Positions 50,122 through 58,383 of a DNA stretch of 64,000 nucleotides are shown here, in pieces. A program made the position numbers and the translations under genes. The notes beneath the pieces were generated by a model. That model made no database searches, was not told the DNA's origin, and saw only the letters and a program-made list of their open reading frames with translations. This DNA is from Olsenella uli. GTDB taxonomy: Bacteria; Actinomycetota; Coriobacteriia; Coriobacteriales; Atopobiaceae. Numbering within the stretch: position 1 is the first letter of the stretch; each line of letters starts with the position of its first letter. The stretch covers positions 1 to 64,000 of the forward strand of contig NZ_JACJKN010000007.1 of the NCBI RefSeq assembly GCF_016900775.1, written 5' to 3'.

Positions 50122-50390
50122 AACATCGGATGGACTCCCGACTTGGACCAAGCACTGCAATATTGTCCAAGCCGACATGAGCGACTGGCCGAAAGCGGGA
50201 TATCAAATCAACGCCATCGCATCACACTTACACGTCCAGCCGCCGCAATCTTTGGAGCCAAGAGAAGCTCCGGCGGTCTCGGAACGCCGGCGTTTTTCGC
50301 AGTCCCTCTTGAGCGCTCGTAGTATCGGCGCCTCCCACAATTGAGCCACGCCGAACATCGGCCGAGAGCCCACCTTCCTTTGAAAGGCAA

Positions 50391-51170
50391 TCAGATGAGG
50401 GAGACCAGCTCCTCCAGGACGAGGCTCCCGGCCTCGCGGGCATCGTAACCGAGCCCCTCGGCACCTCCGACGATGAGCGCGTCGCAGTCGTGGCAGAAGT
50501 CCCGGTCCTCAAGCTTGGCCTCGAGGTTGCGCTCCATGAGCCTGCGCGTCAGCCCCTCGGGCCGGTACGCGCCGAACGCGTCGACGACTCCCCTCGGATC
50601 GGCCCCGAGCCGCGTCAGGGCGAGCCACAGGTCGAAGAGGTCCCTTCCCTTGGACCGCTGGTAGAGCGCCCTCAGCTTCGTCGCGCACAGCTCCTCCGTC
50701 TGGAACACCGGGACCTCGGCACCCCCCGACCACCAGGCGCTCTCGACCGACAGGCGCCGCCGCGCGAGGGGTAGCACCGGGGAGCGCTCGAAGGTGTCGA
50801 TCTCCAGCTTGATCTTGCGCCTGACGCCGGTGCCCGAGACGAACCTCCAGAACACCTTCGGGTGCCTCGCCATCTGCGTCCGCACCTCGAACCCGAGCTC
50901 CCCGCCCATCCAGGTGAGCCTCTTCATGACCTCCCCGATGCCGCCGGCACTTCTTCTGACATAGTCGAGGTCCTCACTGTAGCGGCACGGTCTGTCGAGG
51001 TAGAGCTTGTGGAACGCGGTGCCCCCGCGTATCACGAGCTCCCCGCCGAGCAGCTCGTCGTTGGCGATCTCGCAGATGGCGCGGGCGAGGAGCAGGTCCT
51101 GCTCCACCTGGTCGGCTTCCGGCCATGGGTGCCCCACCGACCACGCCGTCACGACGCTTCTTGGAATCAT
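50391..51170 (-). CDS. AbiEii-like nucleotidyltransferase toxin (second pair)
   Basis: A 259-aa AbiEii/AbiGii family protein: ELVIRGGTAFHKLYL followed by RYSEDLDYV (GGT...DxD active site), IKLEIDTFE as the third acidic strand, and ELCATKLRALYQRSKGRDLF. It is not closely similar to the first AbiEii, so the two pairs were acquired separately. It overlaps its antitoxin gene by 4 nt (ATGA). Expected to modify RNA and arrest growth in infected cells. The 269 bp downstream (50122-50390) hold nothing I can identify. Confidence 0.86.
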   Translation of the reverse strand: MIPRSVVTAWSVGHPWPEADQVEQDLLLARAICEIANDELLGGELVIRGGTAFHKLYLDRPCRYSEDLDYVRRSAGGIGEVMKRLTWMGGELGFEVRTQMARHPKVFWRFVSGTGVRRKIKLEIDTFERSPVLPLARRRLSVESAWWSGGAEVPVFQTEELCATKLRALYQRSKGRDLFDLWLALTRLGADPRGVVDAFGAYRPEGLTRRLMERNLEAKLEDRDFCHDCDALIVGGAEGLGYDAREAGSLVLEELVSLI

Positions 51171-51982
51171 ACGTCCGGGTCGACCTCCCTGTTCAATATG
51201 AGGTTCCAGCGCGGGTCGAGGCGCCCCTCCCTCGGCGAGGCCGGGGCGAGGTAGGAGGGCGAGCCCCCGCCCCCCGCCTCCGCAAGGGCATCGAGGCCAT
51301 CGGACCCCGCGACGTTCTCAAGGATCCATCCGAGCCGCCTCACCGCGGCGGCGGAGTGCGCGGGCGCGGCCGCGAGGGCGTCCCCGAGGAAGGCGCCGCC
51401 CTCCCACGCGAGCTCGGCGATGACCGTCGCCGCGTTGTCTATGCCGCCCGAGACCTCGGGGTCCTCTGCCACGTCGAGCATGGTCGCGCCGACGGTGGAG
51501 ACCGTCGCGACCGATGACGAGACCTCCATCCTGACAGTGGGGACGGCGTCGATGCGGGAACGCGCCAGGAAGCGCAGGCGCGAACGGCCGACCGTCCTGC
51601 TCGGGACGCTCCTCGACGTCGCGACCTGGAACTCCTGGGCCGCCTGGTGCCCCGCCCCGTGCAGGGACGCCGCGCTGAGCCAGCCGACGTAGTACGCGCA
51701 GCCGAGGTGTGCCATCATGTCGTCGATGTAGGCGCCCGGCTCGGGCGCGCCCCACGCCGCCCGCTCCGGGGGAACAGGGACCCACAGCCCGCGCGCCGGC
51801 GAGACGATCGCGCCGGACCTCCTCTGGGCGGCCAGGCGCACCCTCACCTGCTCGGGCGGGATGCCTAGGAGCGAGGCGACCTCCCCGGTCGTCATCGAGG
51901 TGACGCCGTGCGAGAGCATCCACGCGGGGAGGCCCGACGCCTTCGGCTTTCCGTCTTCATGTGTGTCACTAGTTCGATTCAT
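51167..51982 (-). CDS. AbiEi-like antitoxin (second pair)
   Basis: A 271-aa protein with a winged-helix N-terminus (MTTGEVASLLGIPPEQVRVR, SGAIVSPARGLWVPV), a middle antitoxin domain (YYVGWLSAASLHGAGHQAAQ, VSTVGATMLDVAEDPEVSGG) and a Gly-rich C-terminus. It is the cognate of the following toxin gene. The ATG lies 8 nt after an operator-like inverted repeat, with no ribosome site, as in the first pair. Confidence 0.83.
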   Translation of the reverse strand: MNRTSDTHEDGKPKASGLPAWMLSHGVTSMTTGEVASLLGIPPEQVRVRLAAQRRSGAIVSPARGLWVPVPPERAAWGAPEPGAYIDDMMAHLGCAYYVGWLSAASLHGAGHQAAQEFQVATSRSVPSRTVGRSRLRFLARSRIDAVPTVRMEVSSSVATVSTVGATMLDVAEDPEVSGGIDNAATVIAELAWEGGAFLGDALAAAPAHSAAAVRRLGWILENVAGSDGLDALAEAGGGGSPSYLAPASPREGRLDPRWNLILNREVDPDV

Positions 51983-51989
51983 GTCTCAT

Positions 51990-52012
51990 AAGGTAACTGT
52001 TTTCGTTACTTT
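51990..52012 (-). promoter_or_regulatory. Operator-like inverted repeat before the second abiE pair
   Basis: AAGGTAAC (51990-51997) and GTTACTTT (52005-52012) pair with one wobble and a 7-nt spacer, just before the ATG. On the minus strand the right arm runs into TACCTTATGAG, similar to TACCTTTTATGG at the first abiE promoter. Confidence 0.55.
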
Positions 52013-52081
52013 GTGCAATCTATATCGAATACCCGAAGTGACTTTGGTCGTCCGGCCGCTCGCCGGTACCGTCAGCGCGGC

Positions 52082-52131
52082 TCACATGAACCACCTGAAC
52101 ACGGCCCTGAAGAGCCAGCGGAAGAATTTGA
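52082..52131 (+). repeat. Direct repeat, copy B
   Basis: Matches 49896-49945 on the same strand with about ten differences, several silent in the shared reading frame. It lies between the AbiE promoter and the end of the mobilisation operon. Confidence 0.6.
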
Positions 52132-52147
52132 GCACGAGCCTCACCCT

Positions 52148-52687
52148 CTACACCTCCTCGTCGTCGGGCTGGGCTGCCTCGGCGCGCCTCGCCTCCGCGA
52201 GCGCCTCCACCGGGTAGCCGAAGAGCGAGCAGATCGCCGCAGGGTCGCCCCGCAGGTCCGGGCGGGACGCCTCCAGGTAGTCGTATATCCTACAGGCCCT
52301 GTAGTTCTCGCACGCGTTGGGCGACTCCGAGTACCAGAGGCGCTGGGCCCGCTCGAACCTCGCCCCGTCCACGAGCCCGCCGGCGCGCCTCCACGCCACG
52401 GCCCTGCCGTCCACGGAGACGCACTCGATGCCGTCGAGCTCGTCGGCGTCCGCGAGGCACACCCTGTAGCCCCTGCACCGGTCGGCGAACGGGACGTCGC
52501 CGCCGCCGTCCGCGTCGGGGATGTCGTGGTGGTGGATGTCGAGGCACATCCCCTCGCCCTCCCGAGCGTCGAGCCTCAGCACGAGCTCCGCCGTGACGCA
52601 CGCCCCTCCGAAGGGCTGCCCGGCGACCAGGTTCGCGGTGTCGAACACGCCGAGCCTCCCGTCCGCGTAGTCGATCTCCACCCTCAT
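52148..52687 (-). CDS. Hypothetical protein of the mobilisation operon
   Basis: A 179-aa soluble protein with no recognised family: MRVEIDYADGRLGVFDTANL, a His-rich stretch LDIHHHDIPDADGG, and a C-terminal helical region (ENYRACRIYDYLEASRPDLR). The ATG overlaps the relaxase stop by 4 nt and has GGGAG upstream, so it is co-expressed with the transfer genes and is likely an accessory of the element. The frame is open far upstream only because it is a shadow of the relaxase gene. Confidence 0.6.
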   Translation of the reverse strand: MRVEIDYADGRLGVFDTANLVAGQPFGGACVTAELVLRLDAREGEGMCLDIHHHDIPDADGGGDVPFADRCRGYRVCLADADELDGIECVSVDGRAVAWRRAGGLVDGARFERAQRLWYSESPNACENYRACRIYDYLEASRPDLRGDPAAICSLFGYPVEALAEARRAEAAQPDDEEV

Positions 52688-53898
52688 CGCTGGCTCTCCC
52701 TTCCTTCCCTCGCCCTGCCCTCGCCGCCTCCGCGCCACCGGGGCTCGGACATGGGGCGCCGGTTCGCGCCGGGCCGCGGGCTCCCGTCGTCCGGCGCGAC
52801 CCTCCTGCGCCTCGCCGGGGCGCGCTCGGGGAGGAGGCCCTTCTCGACGGCGTAGTCGCGGTGGCCCGCGAGCCGCTCCATCGCCTCGAAGTCGCCCGTG
52901 GCCTCGAGCGCTGAGATGCGGGCCTCGCAGTCCGCGACGCTCCTGACCCCCTCGCGCGAGAACGCGTCGAGGGCGTCGGCGAGGCGCCTCAGGTCGTCCA
53001 GGTCGTCGACCTCCACCGCCCCGCGCGCGATCTCCCGTATGGCGTCGGCCCTGCTCGGCGCGGAGCGGAGCGCGAGCTCCTGGCGCACGGCGGACCGGCC
53101 GAACGACGTGCCCAGGCTCTCGCCCCTGACCCGCCGCGCCCCCTCGCCAGCGAGCGCGTAGACCCAGTCCGCCTCGCCGCCCCTGGGGGCGGCGTCCGAG
53201 ACCTCGACGCCGAGCTCTGAGAGGACCTGGAGGAAGTCGGCCTCGTCGCGCGCGGCCCGCCTGGCGACGGTCACGCGGCACCTGATGTCGGCCACCCAGG
53301 AGTAGCCGCCCTTCTCGAGAAGCTCCCTCTCCGCCCTGCGGTAGTGGACGCCCTCCCTGCGGGAGCCCTCCCTGGCCGCGAGCAGCGGCGCGGCCCCCGG
53401 GGCGGGTTCGTCGGGGAAGAAGCTCAGCCCTCGCTCCTCGGCGAGCCTCTGGGCGGAGCGCATGAGCTCCCTCGGCGCCGGGTCCTGCAGGCGAGCCCCC
53501 GTCTGGAGGTTCGTGTTGTTCACGACCACGTGGGCGTGCATGACCCCGCCCTCGTTGTCGTCGTGGTAGACGACCGCGACCTGGAAGTCGCCGAAGTTCT
53601 CGGCGACCCACGCCCGCGCCAGGTCCCGGAGGGTCTCGAGGGATATGCCGTCCCTCGGGTCGGGGCTCAGGACGTAGTGCTTGTAGGTCCGGGCGGGCCT
53701 TCCCTTCCAGGGGGTGTGGTTGCCGTAGGCGACGCGCGTGAAGTCCATCTCCTCGGCCCAGTCCCTGAACCCGCAGCTGTGTTCCGGCGACCAGGAGAGG
53801 TTCGACAGGTCCACGGCGAGGGCGCGCCCTCCCTTGGTGAGGTAGCGCATGATGCCGCCGCACCCCGTGTGCCCGCTGATCGGCTTGACGACGGGCAC
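52684..53898 (-). CDS. Relaxase / mobilisation nuclease
   Basis: A 404-aa relaxase: VVKPISGHTGCGGIMRYLTK at the start, then the metal-binding His motif VMHAHVVVNN (His121, His123, with His112 upstream in VVYHDDN). It would nick oriT and carry the strand during mobilisation. The C-terminus is a helical, Arg-rich region. GTG start at 53896-53898 with GGAGGGGG upstream, 2 nt after mobC. Downstream gene coupled by ATGA. Confidence 0.87.
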   Translation of the reverse strand: MPVVKPISGHTGCGGIMRYLTKGGRALAVDLSNLSWSPEHSCGFRDWAEEMDFTRVAYGNHTPWKGRPARTYKHYVLSPDPRDGISLETLRDLARAWVAENFGDFQVAVVYHDDNEGGVMHAHVVVNNTNLQTGARLQDPAPRELMRSAQRLAEERGLSFFPDEPAPGAAPLLAAREGSRREGVHYRRAERELLEKGGYSWVADIRCRVTVARRAARDEADFLQVLSELGVEVSDAAPRGGEADWVYALAGEGARRVRGESLGTSFGRSAVRQELALRSAPSRADAIREIARGAVEVDDLDDLRRLADALDAFSREGVRSVADCEARISALEATGDFEAMERLAGHRDYAVEKGLLPERAPARRRRVAPDDGSPRPGANRRPMSEPRWRGGGEGRAREGRESQR

Positions 53899-53900
53899 GG

Positions 53901-54305
53901 CTACCCCCTCCTCACGGAGACTGAGTCCGCGACCTCGCACAGGGCGCGCTCGAGCACCGCCCTGCCGGCCTCGACCTCCTCGAGGGTCGAGCGGGCGCGG
54001 CCCAGCATCGCCTCGAGCTCGGGAGCCTTGGGCGGGCTCCCCCTCCGGATGAAGAGCGCAATCGTGTTGAGCGCGTGGACCGCCTGGTTGTAGTGGCGGC
54101 CCCACCTGACGAGCTCGGTCGCGAGCCTGCCGAGCGTCCTGCCGTCGACGGCGTAGACGGTCCTCTGGCGGTCCGCGCCCGGCGGGACGCGCAGGAGCGA
54201 CCGGAGGAGGTCCGAGCGCGAGAGCCCCGACCTCTCGCACGCGTCCTCGAGGGCGTCCAGGTCGCGGTCGTCCAGCCTCAGGCTGACCATGTTCCGGTAG
54301 GGCAT
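53901..54305 (-). CDS. mobC: MobC-like relaxosome accessory protein
   Basis: A 134-aa protein with an N-terminal ribbon-helix-helix (MVSLRLDDRDLDALEDACER, SGLSRSDLLRSLL) and the MobC helix GRHYNQAVHALNTIALFIRR (the RxxNQxxxxLN motif of the bacterial mobilisation protein family). MobC opens DNA near oriT for the relaxase. It lies directly upstream of the relaxase gene. The strand just before it carries a candidate oriT. Confidence 0.85.
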   Translation of the reverse strand: MPYRNMVSLRLDDRDLDALEDACERSGLSRSDLLRSLLRVPPGADRQRTVYAVDGRTLGRLATELVRWGRHYNQAVHALNTIALFIRRGSPPKAPELEAMLGRARSTLEEVEAGRAVLERALCEVADSVSVRRG

Positions 54306-54419
54306 GGGCTGCCTCCCTTCCTGGGGCGCGGGGCCACCCCCGCATCGGCGCCTCCGGCGGCCGGCGCCCGCGCGGCCGGCGGGTGGCGCCCCTCCCGCGC
54401 GCCCCGTCGGGCGGGAGGG

Positions 54420-54471
54420 GCCTATTGCGGCTTGAGCGGCGCCCGGTAGGGCGCCGTGATACGCAATAGGC
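54420..54471. other. Candidate oriT: nested inverted repeats upstream of mobC
   Basis: GCCTATTGCG (54420-54429) pairs with CGCAATAGGC (54462-54471), enclosing a second stem CGGCGCC/GGCGCCG (54437-54443, 54450-54456). Position between mobC and parB on a mobilisable element and nested repeat architecture fit an oriT. The nick site cannot be identified by eye. Confidence 0.5.
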
Positions 54472-54483
54472 AGCTTGCTAAGA

Positions 54484-54517
54484 CCGGCGCGGGCGCATGG
54501 TTACGCGCCCGCGCCGG
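54484..54517 (-). terminator. Hairpin after parB
   Basis: A perfect 13-bp GC-rich stem (54484-54496 with 54505-54517, 8-nt loop) just beyond the minus-strand parB stop. No U-tract is seen. It separates the parAB operon from the mobilisation region. Confidence 0.6.
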
Positions 54518-54524
54518 GTGGCCG

Positions 54525-55475
54525 CTACGACGCGTCGCGCGTCGCGGCCACCTCCCTTTCGAGCTCGTCGAGGGCGGAGGGGTCGAGCCCGGCCCCCCGC
54601 GCCATCGCCGCGCGTGCCTCTCGGACGAGGCCGGCGGCCCTGGAGACGAGCTCCGTGGGGTCGGTGCGCAAACTTTGCGCAGTGGGGCCCGCCTCGCCCC
54701 TTCGCCCGCCCTTCGGCTGGCCGCCGCACCTCCTCGCCGCCTCCTTGATGGCGGCAGCCGCGGGCTTCCCGGCCGCCGCCGCGGCGGCCGCCTCGGCCTG
54801 GGCGGGCCGGCCCATCTTCGCGAGCCTCTGGATGTCGGCGTCGCTCAGCTCGCCCCTCTCGGCCCGCTCGCGCCATTCCGGCTCCAGGCTCCCCTCGACG
54901 ACCCGGGCGATGCGCTCGTGGTGCTCGATCGTCCTCGGGGCGACGTCGCGACCCGTCTGCGCCTTGATGATCGCCGCCTTGAGGCTGGAGCTGCGCACGC
55001 CCCTGAGAGAGGGGTCCGCCTCGCGCATCCGCCTCACCTCGATGCCGAGCGCCTGGGTCGCCCGAGCGCGCTCGAGGACGGTGAGCTCGCGCGTGAAGTA
55101 GTTCGCGGTGTGCAGCAGCGTGAGGGCCTCATCGTCGCCGATGCCCTCGATGACGCGGCACGGCATCCTCGAGAAGGACGGGTCCTCGCGCGCGAGCAGC
55201 TCGTAGGCGGCCTTGCGCCGGTGCCCGCTTATCATCTGGAACGACCCGTCGTCGAGCCTGCGGACGAGGGGGATGTCGGTGAGCCCGTCCCTCCGTATGG
55301 ACTCGGCGAGGGAGCGTATGGCCCCCTCGTCCATGCTGTATGCCGCGTTCCCCGGGTGGTCGGCGATGTCGGCAACCTCGATCTCGCTGATGGGGTACCT
55401 CTCGCGCGCCCGGGCGTCGTCGTCCAGCACGCCCGCCAGGCTGAAGCGGCGCGCGATCTCCTCTACTCCCGCCAC
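54525..55475 (-). CDS. parB: ParB family partition protein
   Basis: A 316-aa ParB/RepB/Spo0J protein: ISEIEVADIADHPGNAAY, IPLVRRLDDGSFQMISGHRR (ParB CTPase motif GHRR), KAAYELL, then a HTH region and an Ala-rich C-terminal linker with a terminal helix for dimerisation. It works with ParA to retain the excised or replicating form of the element. The GTG start lies 13 nt inside parA, with GGGAG upstream. Confidence 0.9.
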   Translation of the reverse strand: MAGVEEIARRFSLAGVLDDDARARERYPISEIEVADIADHPGNAAYSMDEGAIRSLAESIRRDGLTDIPLVRRLDDGSFQMISGHRRKAAYELLAREDPSFSRMPCRVIEGIGDDEALTLLHTANYFTRELTVLERARATQALGIEVRRMREADPSLRGVRSSSLKAAIIKAQTGRDVAPRTIEHHERIARVVEGSLEPEWRERAERGELSDADIQRLAKMGRPAQAEAAAAAAAGKPAAAAIKEAARRCGGQPKGGRRGEAGPTAQSLRTDPTELVSRAAGLVREARAAMARGAGLDPSALDELEREVAATRDAS

Positions 55476-56230
55476 AGTCCCATCTCCCTCCCGAGCTCCT
55501 CGTAGTCGAGCGCCGCGCGGTTGCCGGGCATGAACGAGACGATGGGCCTCCACTCCCAGCTCCCCTCCATCACCTTCGCCGAGTGGTGGATCACGGTCGC
55601 GTACTGGCGGTCGGGGAAGAAGCGGTCGAGCACCGCGGCGCCCGTCGCCTCCGCCCTCGTCATCCGCCCCGGCACGCACGTGCGCAGGATCCTCCAGTTG
55701 GGCAGGGGCATCCGCAGCTTCGTCGCCACGCCGCGGACCGCCGCCACCGCCGAGGCAGTCCCCCTCATGACCGTCGAGTCGAGCTTGACCGGGATGACGA
55801 CCGTGCCGCGCCCGCTCGTCGCGACGTAGGCGCACATGGCGAGCTGCTTGGCGCTCGGCGCGCAGTCGAGGATGGCGACGTCGTAGGCCCCCTCCGCGTC
55901 GTCGAGGGCGAACCTGAGCCGCTGCTCGCGCAGCATGAGCTCGTTCTGGTCGATGAGGTCGAGCGTCGTCGGGACGCAGCTCAGGCGCTCGACGCCGGTC
56001 TGGTGCGCCGCCTCCTGCGCGGGCATGTCGCCGTAGAGCAGGGAGACCGCGTTGCGCCCGGACTCCCCCGCCGCGTCGTAGAGGCCGAAGTAGTCGGTCG
56101 CCGACGCCTGCGGGTCCAGGTCGACCAGCAGCGTCCTGAGCCCGCGCGAGGCGCAGAGCACCGCCAGGTTCACCGCCGTGGTGGTCTTGCCCACCCCTCC
56201 CTTGAAGTTGCTTGCCGTTATGACCCTCAT
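55463..56230 (-). CDS. parA: ParA family partition ATPase
   Basis: A 255-aa deviant Walker ATPase: SNFKGGVGKTTTAVNLA (residues 7-23), LVDLDPQASAT (A' motif), VAILDCAPS (Walker B). It drives partition with ParB. Start at the ATG 56228-56230 with GGACGGA upstream; an in-frame extension lacks similarity. A plasmid-like partition module on an integrative element suggests autonomous replication after excision. Confidence 0.93.
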   Translation of the reverse strand: MRVITASNFKGGVGKTTTAVNLAVLCASRGLRTLLVDLDPQASATDYFGLYDAAGESGRNAVSLLYGDMPAQEAAHQTGVERLSCVPTTLDLIDQNELMLREQRLRFALDDAEGAYDVAILDCAPSAKQLAMCAYVATSGRGTVVIPVKLDSTVMRGTASAVAAVRGVATKLRMPLPNWRILRTCVPGRMTRAEATGAAVLDRFFPDRQYATVIHHSAKVMEGSWEWRPIVSFMPGNRAALDYEELGREMGLWRE

Positions 56231-56299
56231 TCCTTCCGTCCTTTCCATCGGGGGGCGCGCCACGATTCCGTGGTCGCGGCGCGCCCCGCGTTTCGACCG

Positions 56300-56551
56300 C
56301 TACGCCGCGCCGGGCTCGGCCCTCCGCGCCGGCCCCGCGGCCTCCGCTTCCATGGGTGCCCCGCCGATGCCGAGCAGCCGTGCGACCGCCTCCTCGACGG
56401 GCACCTGCCCCGCGAAGCTCAGCCTCACCTCCACCCCGTGCGTCGTGAAGTGGTACGGGTCGCCGATCTGCTCCGCGAACGAGCAGATGCGCTCGTCCAC
56501 CGGCAGGCTCGCGTCAACCTCAACGTCCGCCAGGTCCCTGACAGCTCCCAT
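56300..56551 (-). CDS. Small DUF6870-like protein, copy 1
   Basis: An 83-aa protein: RDLADVEVDASLPVDERICS, FAEQIGDPYHFTTHGVEVRL, SFAGQVPVEEAVARLLG. This matches the small DUF6870-type proteins found on conjugative elements of Gram-positive gut bacteria, of unknown role. AGGAGGGACAT precedes the ATG. A second member (62234-62440) lies on the other side of the recombinase operon, and the two are similar through the whole length. The extra Ala/Glu tail of copy 1 is not shared. Confidence 0.65.
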   Translation of the reverse strand: MGAVRDLADVEVDASLPVDERICSFAEQIGDPYHFTTHGVEVRLSFAGQVPVEEAVARLLGIGGAPMEAEAAGPARRAEPGAA

Positions 56552-56581
56552 ATGTCCCTCCTCGCGCCTCGTCGGGACCGC

Positions 56582-56638
56582 CGGATGCAGGCCCCGCCTG
56601 CATCCGTTGATTGCCTCCGGGCGCGCGTGCCCGGAGGC
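56582..56638. terminator. Two tandem hairpins after the recombinase operon
   Basis: Stem 1: CGGATGCAGG (56582-56591) with CCTGCATCCG (56597-56606). Stem 2: GCCTCCGGGC (56613-56622) with GCCCGGAGGC (56629-56638). Both are perfect 10-bp stems between the last recombinase gene and the small DUF6870-like gene on the minus strand. Confidence 0.65.
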
Positions 56639-56850
56639 GGAGGGCTCCTGCACGAAGCCGTCGGCGGCATCCGCATCCAACGCGCGGGGCGCGTTTGTGG
56701 GGATGTCGTGCGGGGGGGCGGAGCCGAGGGGCCCGCGCGCCACAGCCCAGGCGGCGCCTGAGCCGGGAGGTGCGGCCCGACCGGCGCGGAGGTCGGACGG
56801 GGATCCCCAAGGGCTCGCCCTTGGGCGCCCGCGCGGGGGGCGCCCCCCGC

Positions 56851-58383
56851 CTAGGGGCCTCGGCGCAGCCGCTCGAACAGGTCGGCGTACCTGAGCGTGA
56901 TGCGCACGTCGTCGTCGCCCATGAGCTCGATGCGCTCCACGAGCGCCACGAGCGCCTCGCGCGTGACCCCGCGCCTCCCGAGGCGCCGTGCTATCTCGAG
57001 CGCCCGGGCGGCCTCCGCGAGGTCCGGCGCCCGCCGCCCCGCCTCCGCCTCGACGAGCTCGAGCGCATGGCGCGCGGAGGCCTCCTTGCGGCGGATCGCC
57101 CCGAGCGCCGCGGAGAGCGCGTCCGGTCCCGTCCCGCCCGCGCGGTACGCCTCGTAGGCCCGGAGCTTCCGCGCGGAGAGGCTCGCGAGCTCGGCCCTCA
57201 GCCCCTCGGCCCTCTCCGGCGCGGCCTCGGCGGCGGCGATCGCGCCCGAGAGCCCGAGCGCCAGGTCGGCGTGCGCGCGGAGCACGCACCCGACGGCGTC
57301 GGAGAGGTCCGCGAGCGAGATGGAGGGCGGCTCCGGGAAGCACCCGCAGTAGGCCGTGTAGCGCTCGACGGGCGCCTGCCTCCCGCTCCTGAAGGACACC
57401 GCCGCCCCGCAGTGGGGGCAGAAGACGAGCCCTGAGAACAGGTGGCCGAGAGGCTCCCTCCTCCCGCCGCAGCGCGTGTCGCGCATGGACGCCTGCGCGC
57501 GCTCCCACGTGCCGGCGTCCACGACCGCCTCGTGGGCGCCCTCGAAGACCCGGCGCTCCGACGGGTCCGTCGGGCGGGACGCCCCGAGGCCCATCTCGAC
57601 CCTCTTGCTCTTGCCGAGGACGAGGGTCCCCTTGTAGTGGGGGTTGCGCACCACGGTCTTCACCATCGTGCCCGTCCATCGCTGGTTCGGCTTGGGCGCG
57701 AGCTTGCCTCCCGGGTTCCTGAGGGCCCTGAGGTTGTGAGGGGTGACGGCGCCCTCCTCGTTGAGCGCGGCGGCGATCGCCCCCTGGTCGAGTCCCTCGC
57801 ACGCGAGCCCGAAGATCCTCCGGACCACCGCCGCGCCCTCCTCGTCGACCTCGCAGGCCCGCTCGCCCCTCCCCTTGCGGTAGCCGAACGGGACCGTGTT
57901 GAGGTTCGTCCCGCCCGCGCGCTCGCTCTCTATGGACTGGGTCACCTTGCGCGAGAGGTCCCTGGAGTACCACGAGTTCATAATCGCCCGGAAGCCGAGC
58001 TCGGTGCTGGCGGCGGGGCTCTTGCCGTCGCGCCTGGAGTCGTAGTTGTCCGTGACCGCGATGACGCGGACCCCGAGCGAGGGCAGCTCGTCCTCGACGA
58101 GCCCCACGCAGTAGAGCCCGTCGCGGCTGAGCCTCGAGAGGTCCTTCACCACGACCGTGCTGATCCGCCCCTCCCGGCACATGGCCAGCATCCTCTGGAG
58201 GGCGGGGCGGTTCTCGGCGTGGGTGCCGCTGATGCCGTCGTCCACGAAGAACAGGTGACCCTCGCCCGCGAGGTCGTCGCGCGAGGCGACGAAGTCCGCG
58301 AGGAGCAGCCGCTGGTTCGCTATGGAGTCGGACTCGCCCTCGGTCCCGTCGGCGACCGAGAGCCTGCAGTAGAGCGCGATCAT
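56851..58383 (-). CDS. Large serine recombinase 3
   Basis: A 510-aa large serine recombinase. The N-terminal resolvase domain has IALYCRLSV (catalytic Ser in RLS), then GISGTHAENRPALQRM and VVVKDLSRLSRD. A recombinase domain (NTVPFGYRKGRGERACEVD) follows, then a zinc ribbon (CPHCG...CGC) and a coiled coil. It integrates or excises the element, possibly with its neighbours. The ATG overlaps the stop of recombinase 2 by 4 nt. Confidence 0.9.
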   Translation of the reverse strand: MIALYCRLSVADGTEGESDSIANQRLLLADFVASRDDLAGEGHLFFVDDGISGTHAENRPALQRMLAMCREGRISTVVVKDLSRLSRDGLYCVGLVEDELPSLGVRVIAVTDNYDSRRDGKSPAASTELGFRAIMNSWYSRDLSRKVTQSIESERAGGTNLNTVPFGYRKGRGERACEVDEEGAAVVRRIFGLACEGLDQGAIAAALNEEGAVTPHNLRALRNPGGKLAPKPNQRWTGTMVKTVVRNPHYKGTLVLGKSKRVEMGLGASRPTDPSERRVFEGAHEAVVDAGTWERAQASMRDTRCGGRREPLGHLFSGLVFCPHCGAAVSFRSGRQAPVERYTAYCGCFPEPPSISLADLSDAVGCVLRAHADLALGLSGAIAAAEAAPERAEGLRAELASLSARKLRAYEAYRAGGTGPDALSAALGAIRRKEASARHALELVEAEAGRRAPDLAEAARALEIARRLGRRGVTREALVALVERIELMGDDDVRITLRYADLFERLRRGP

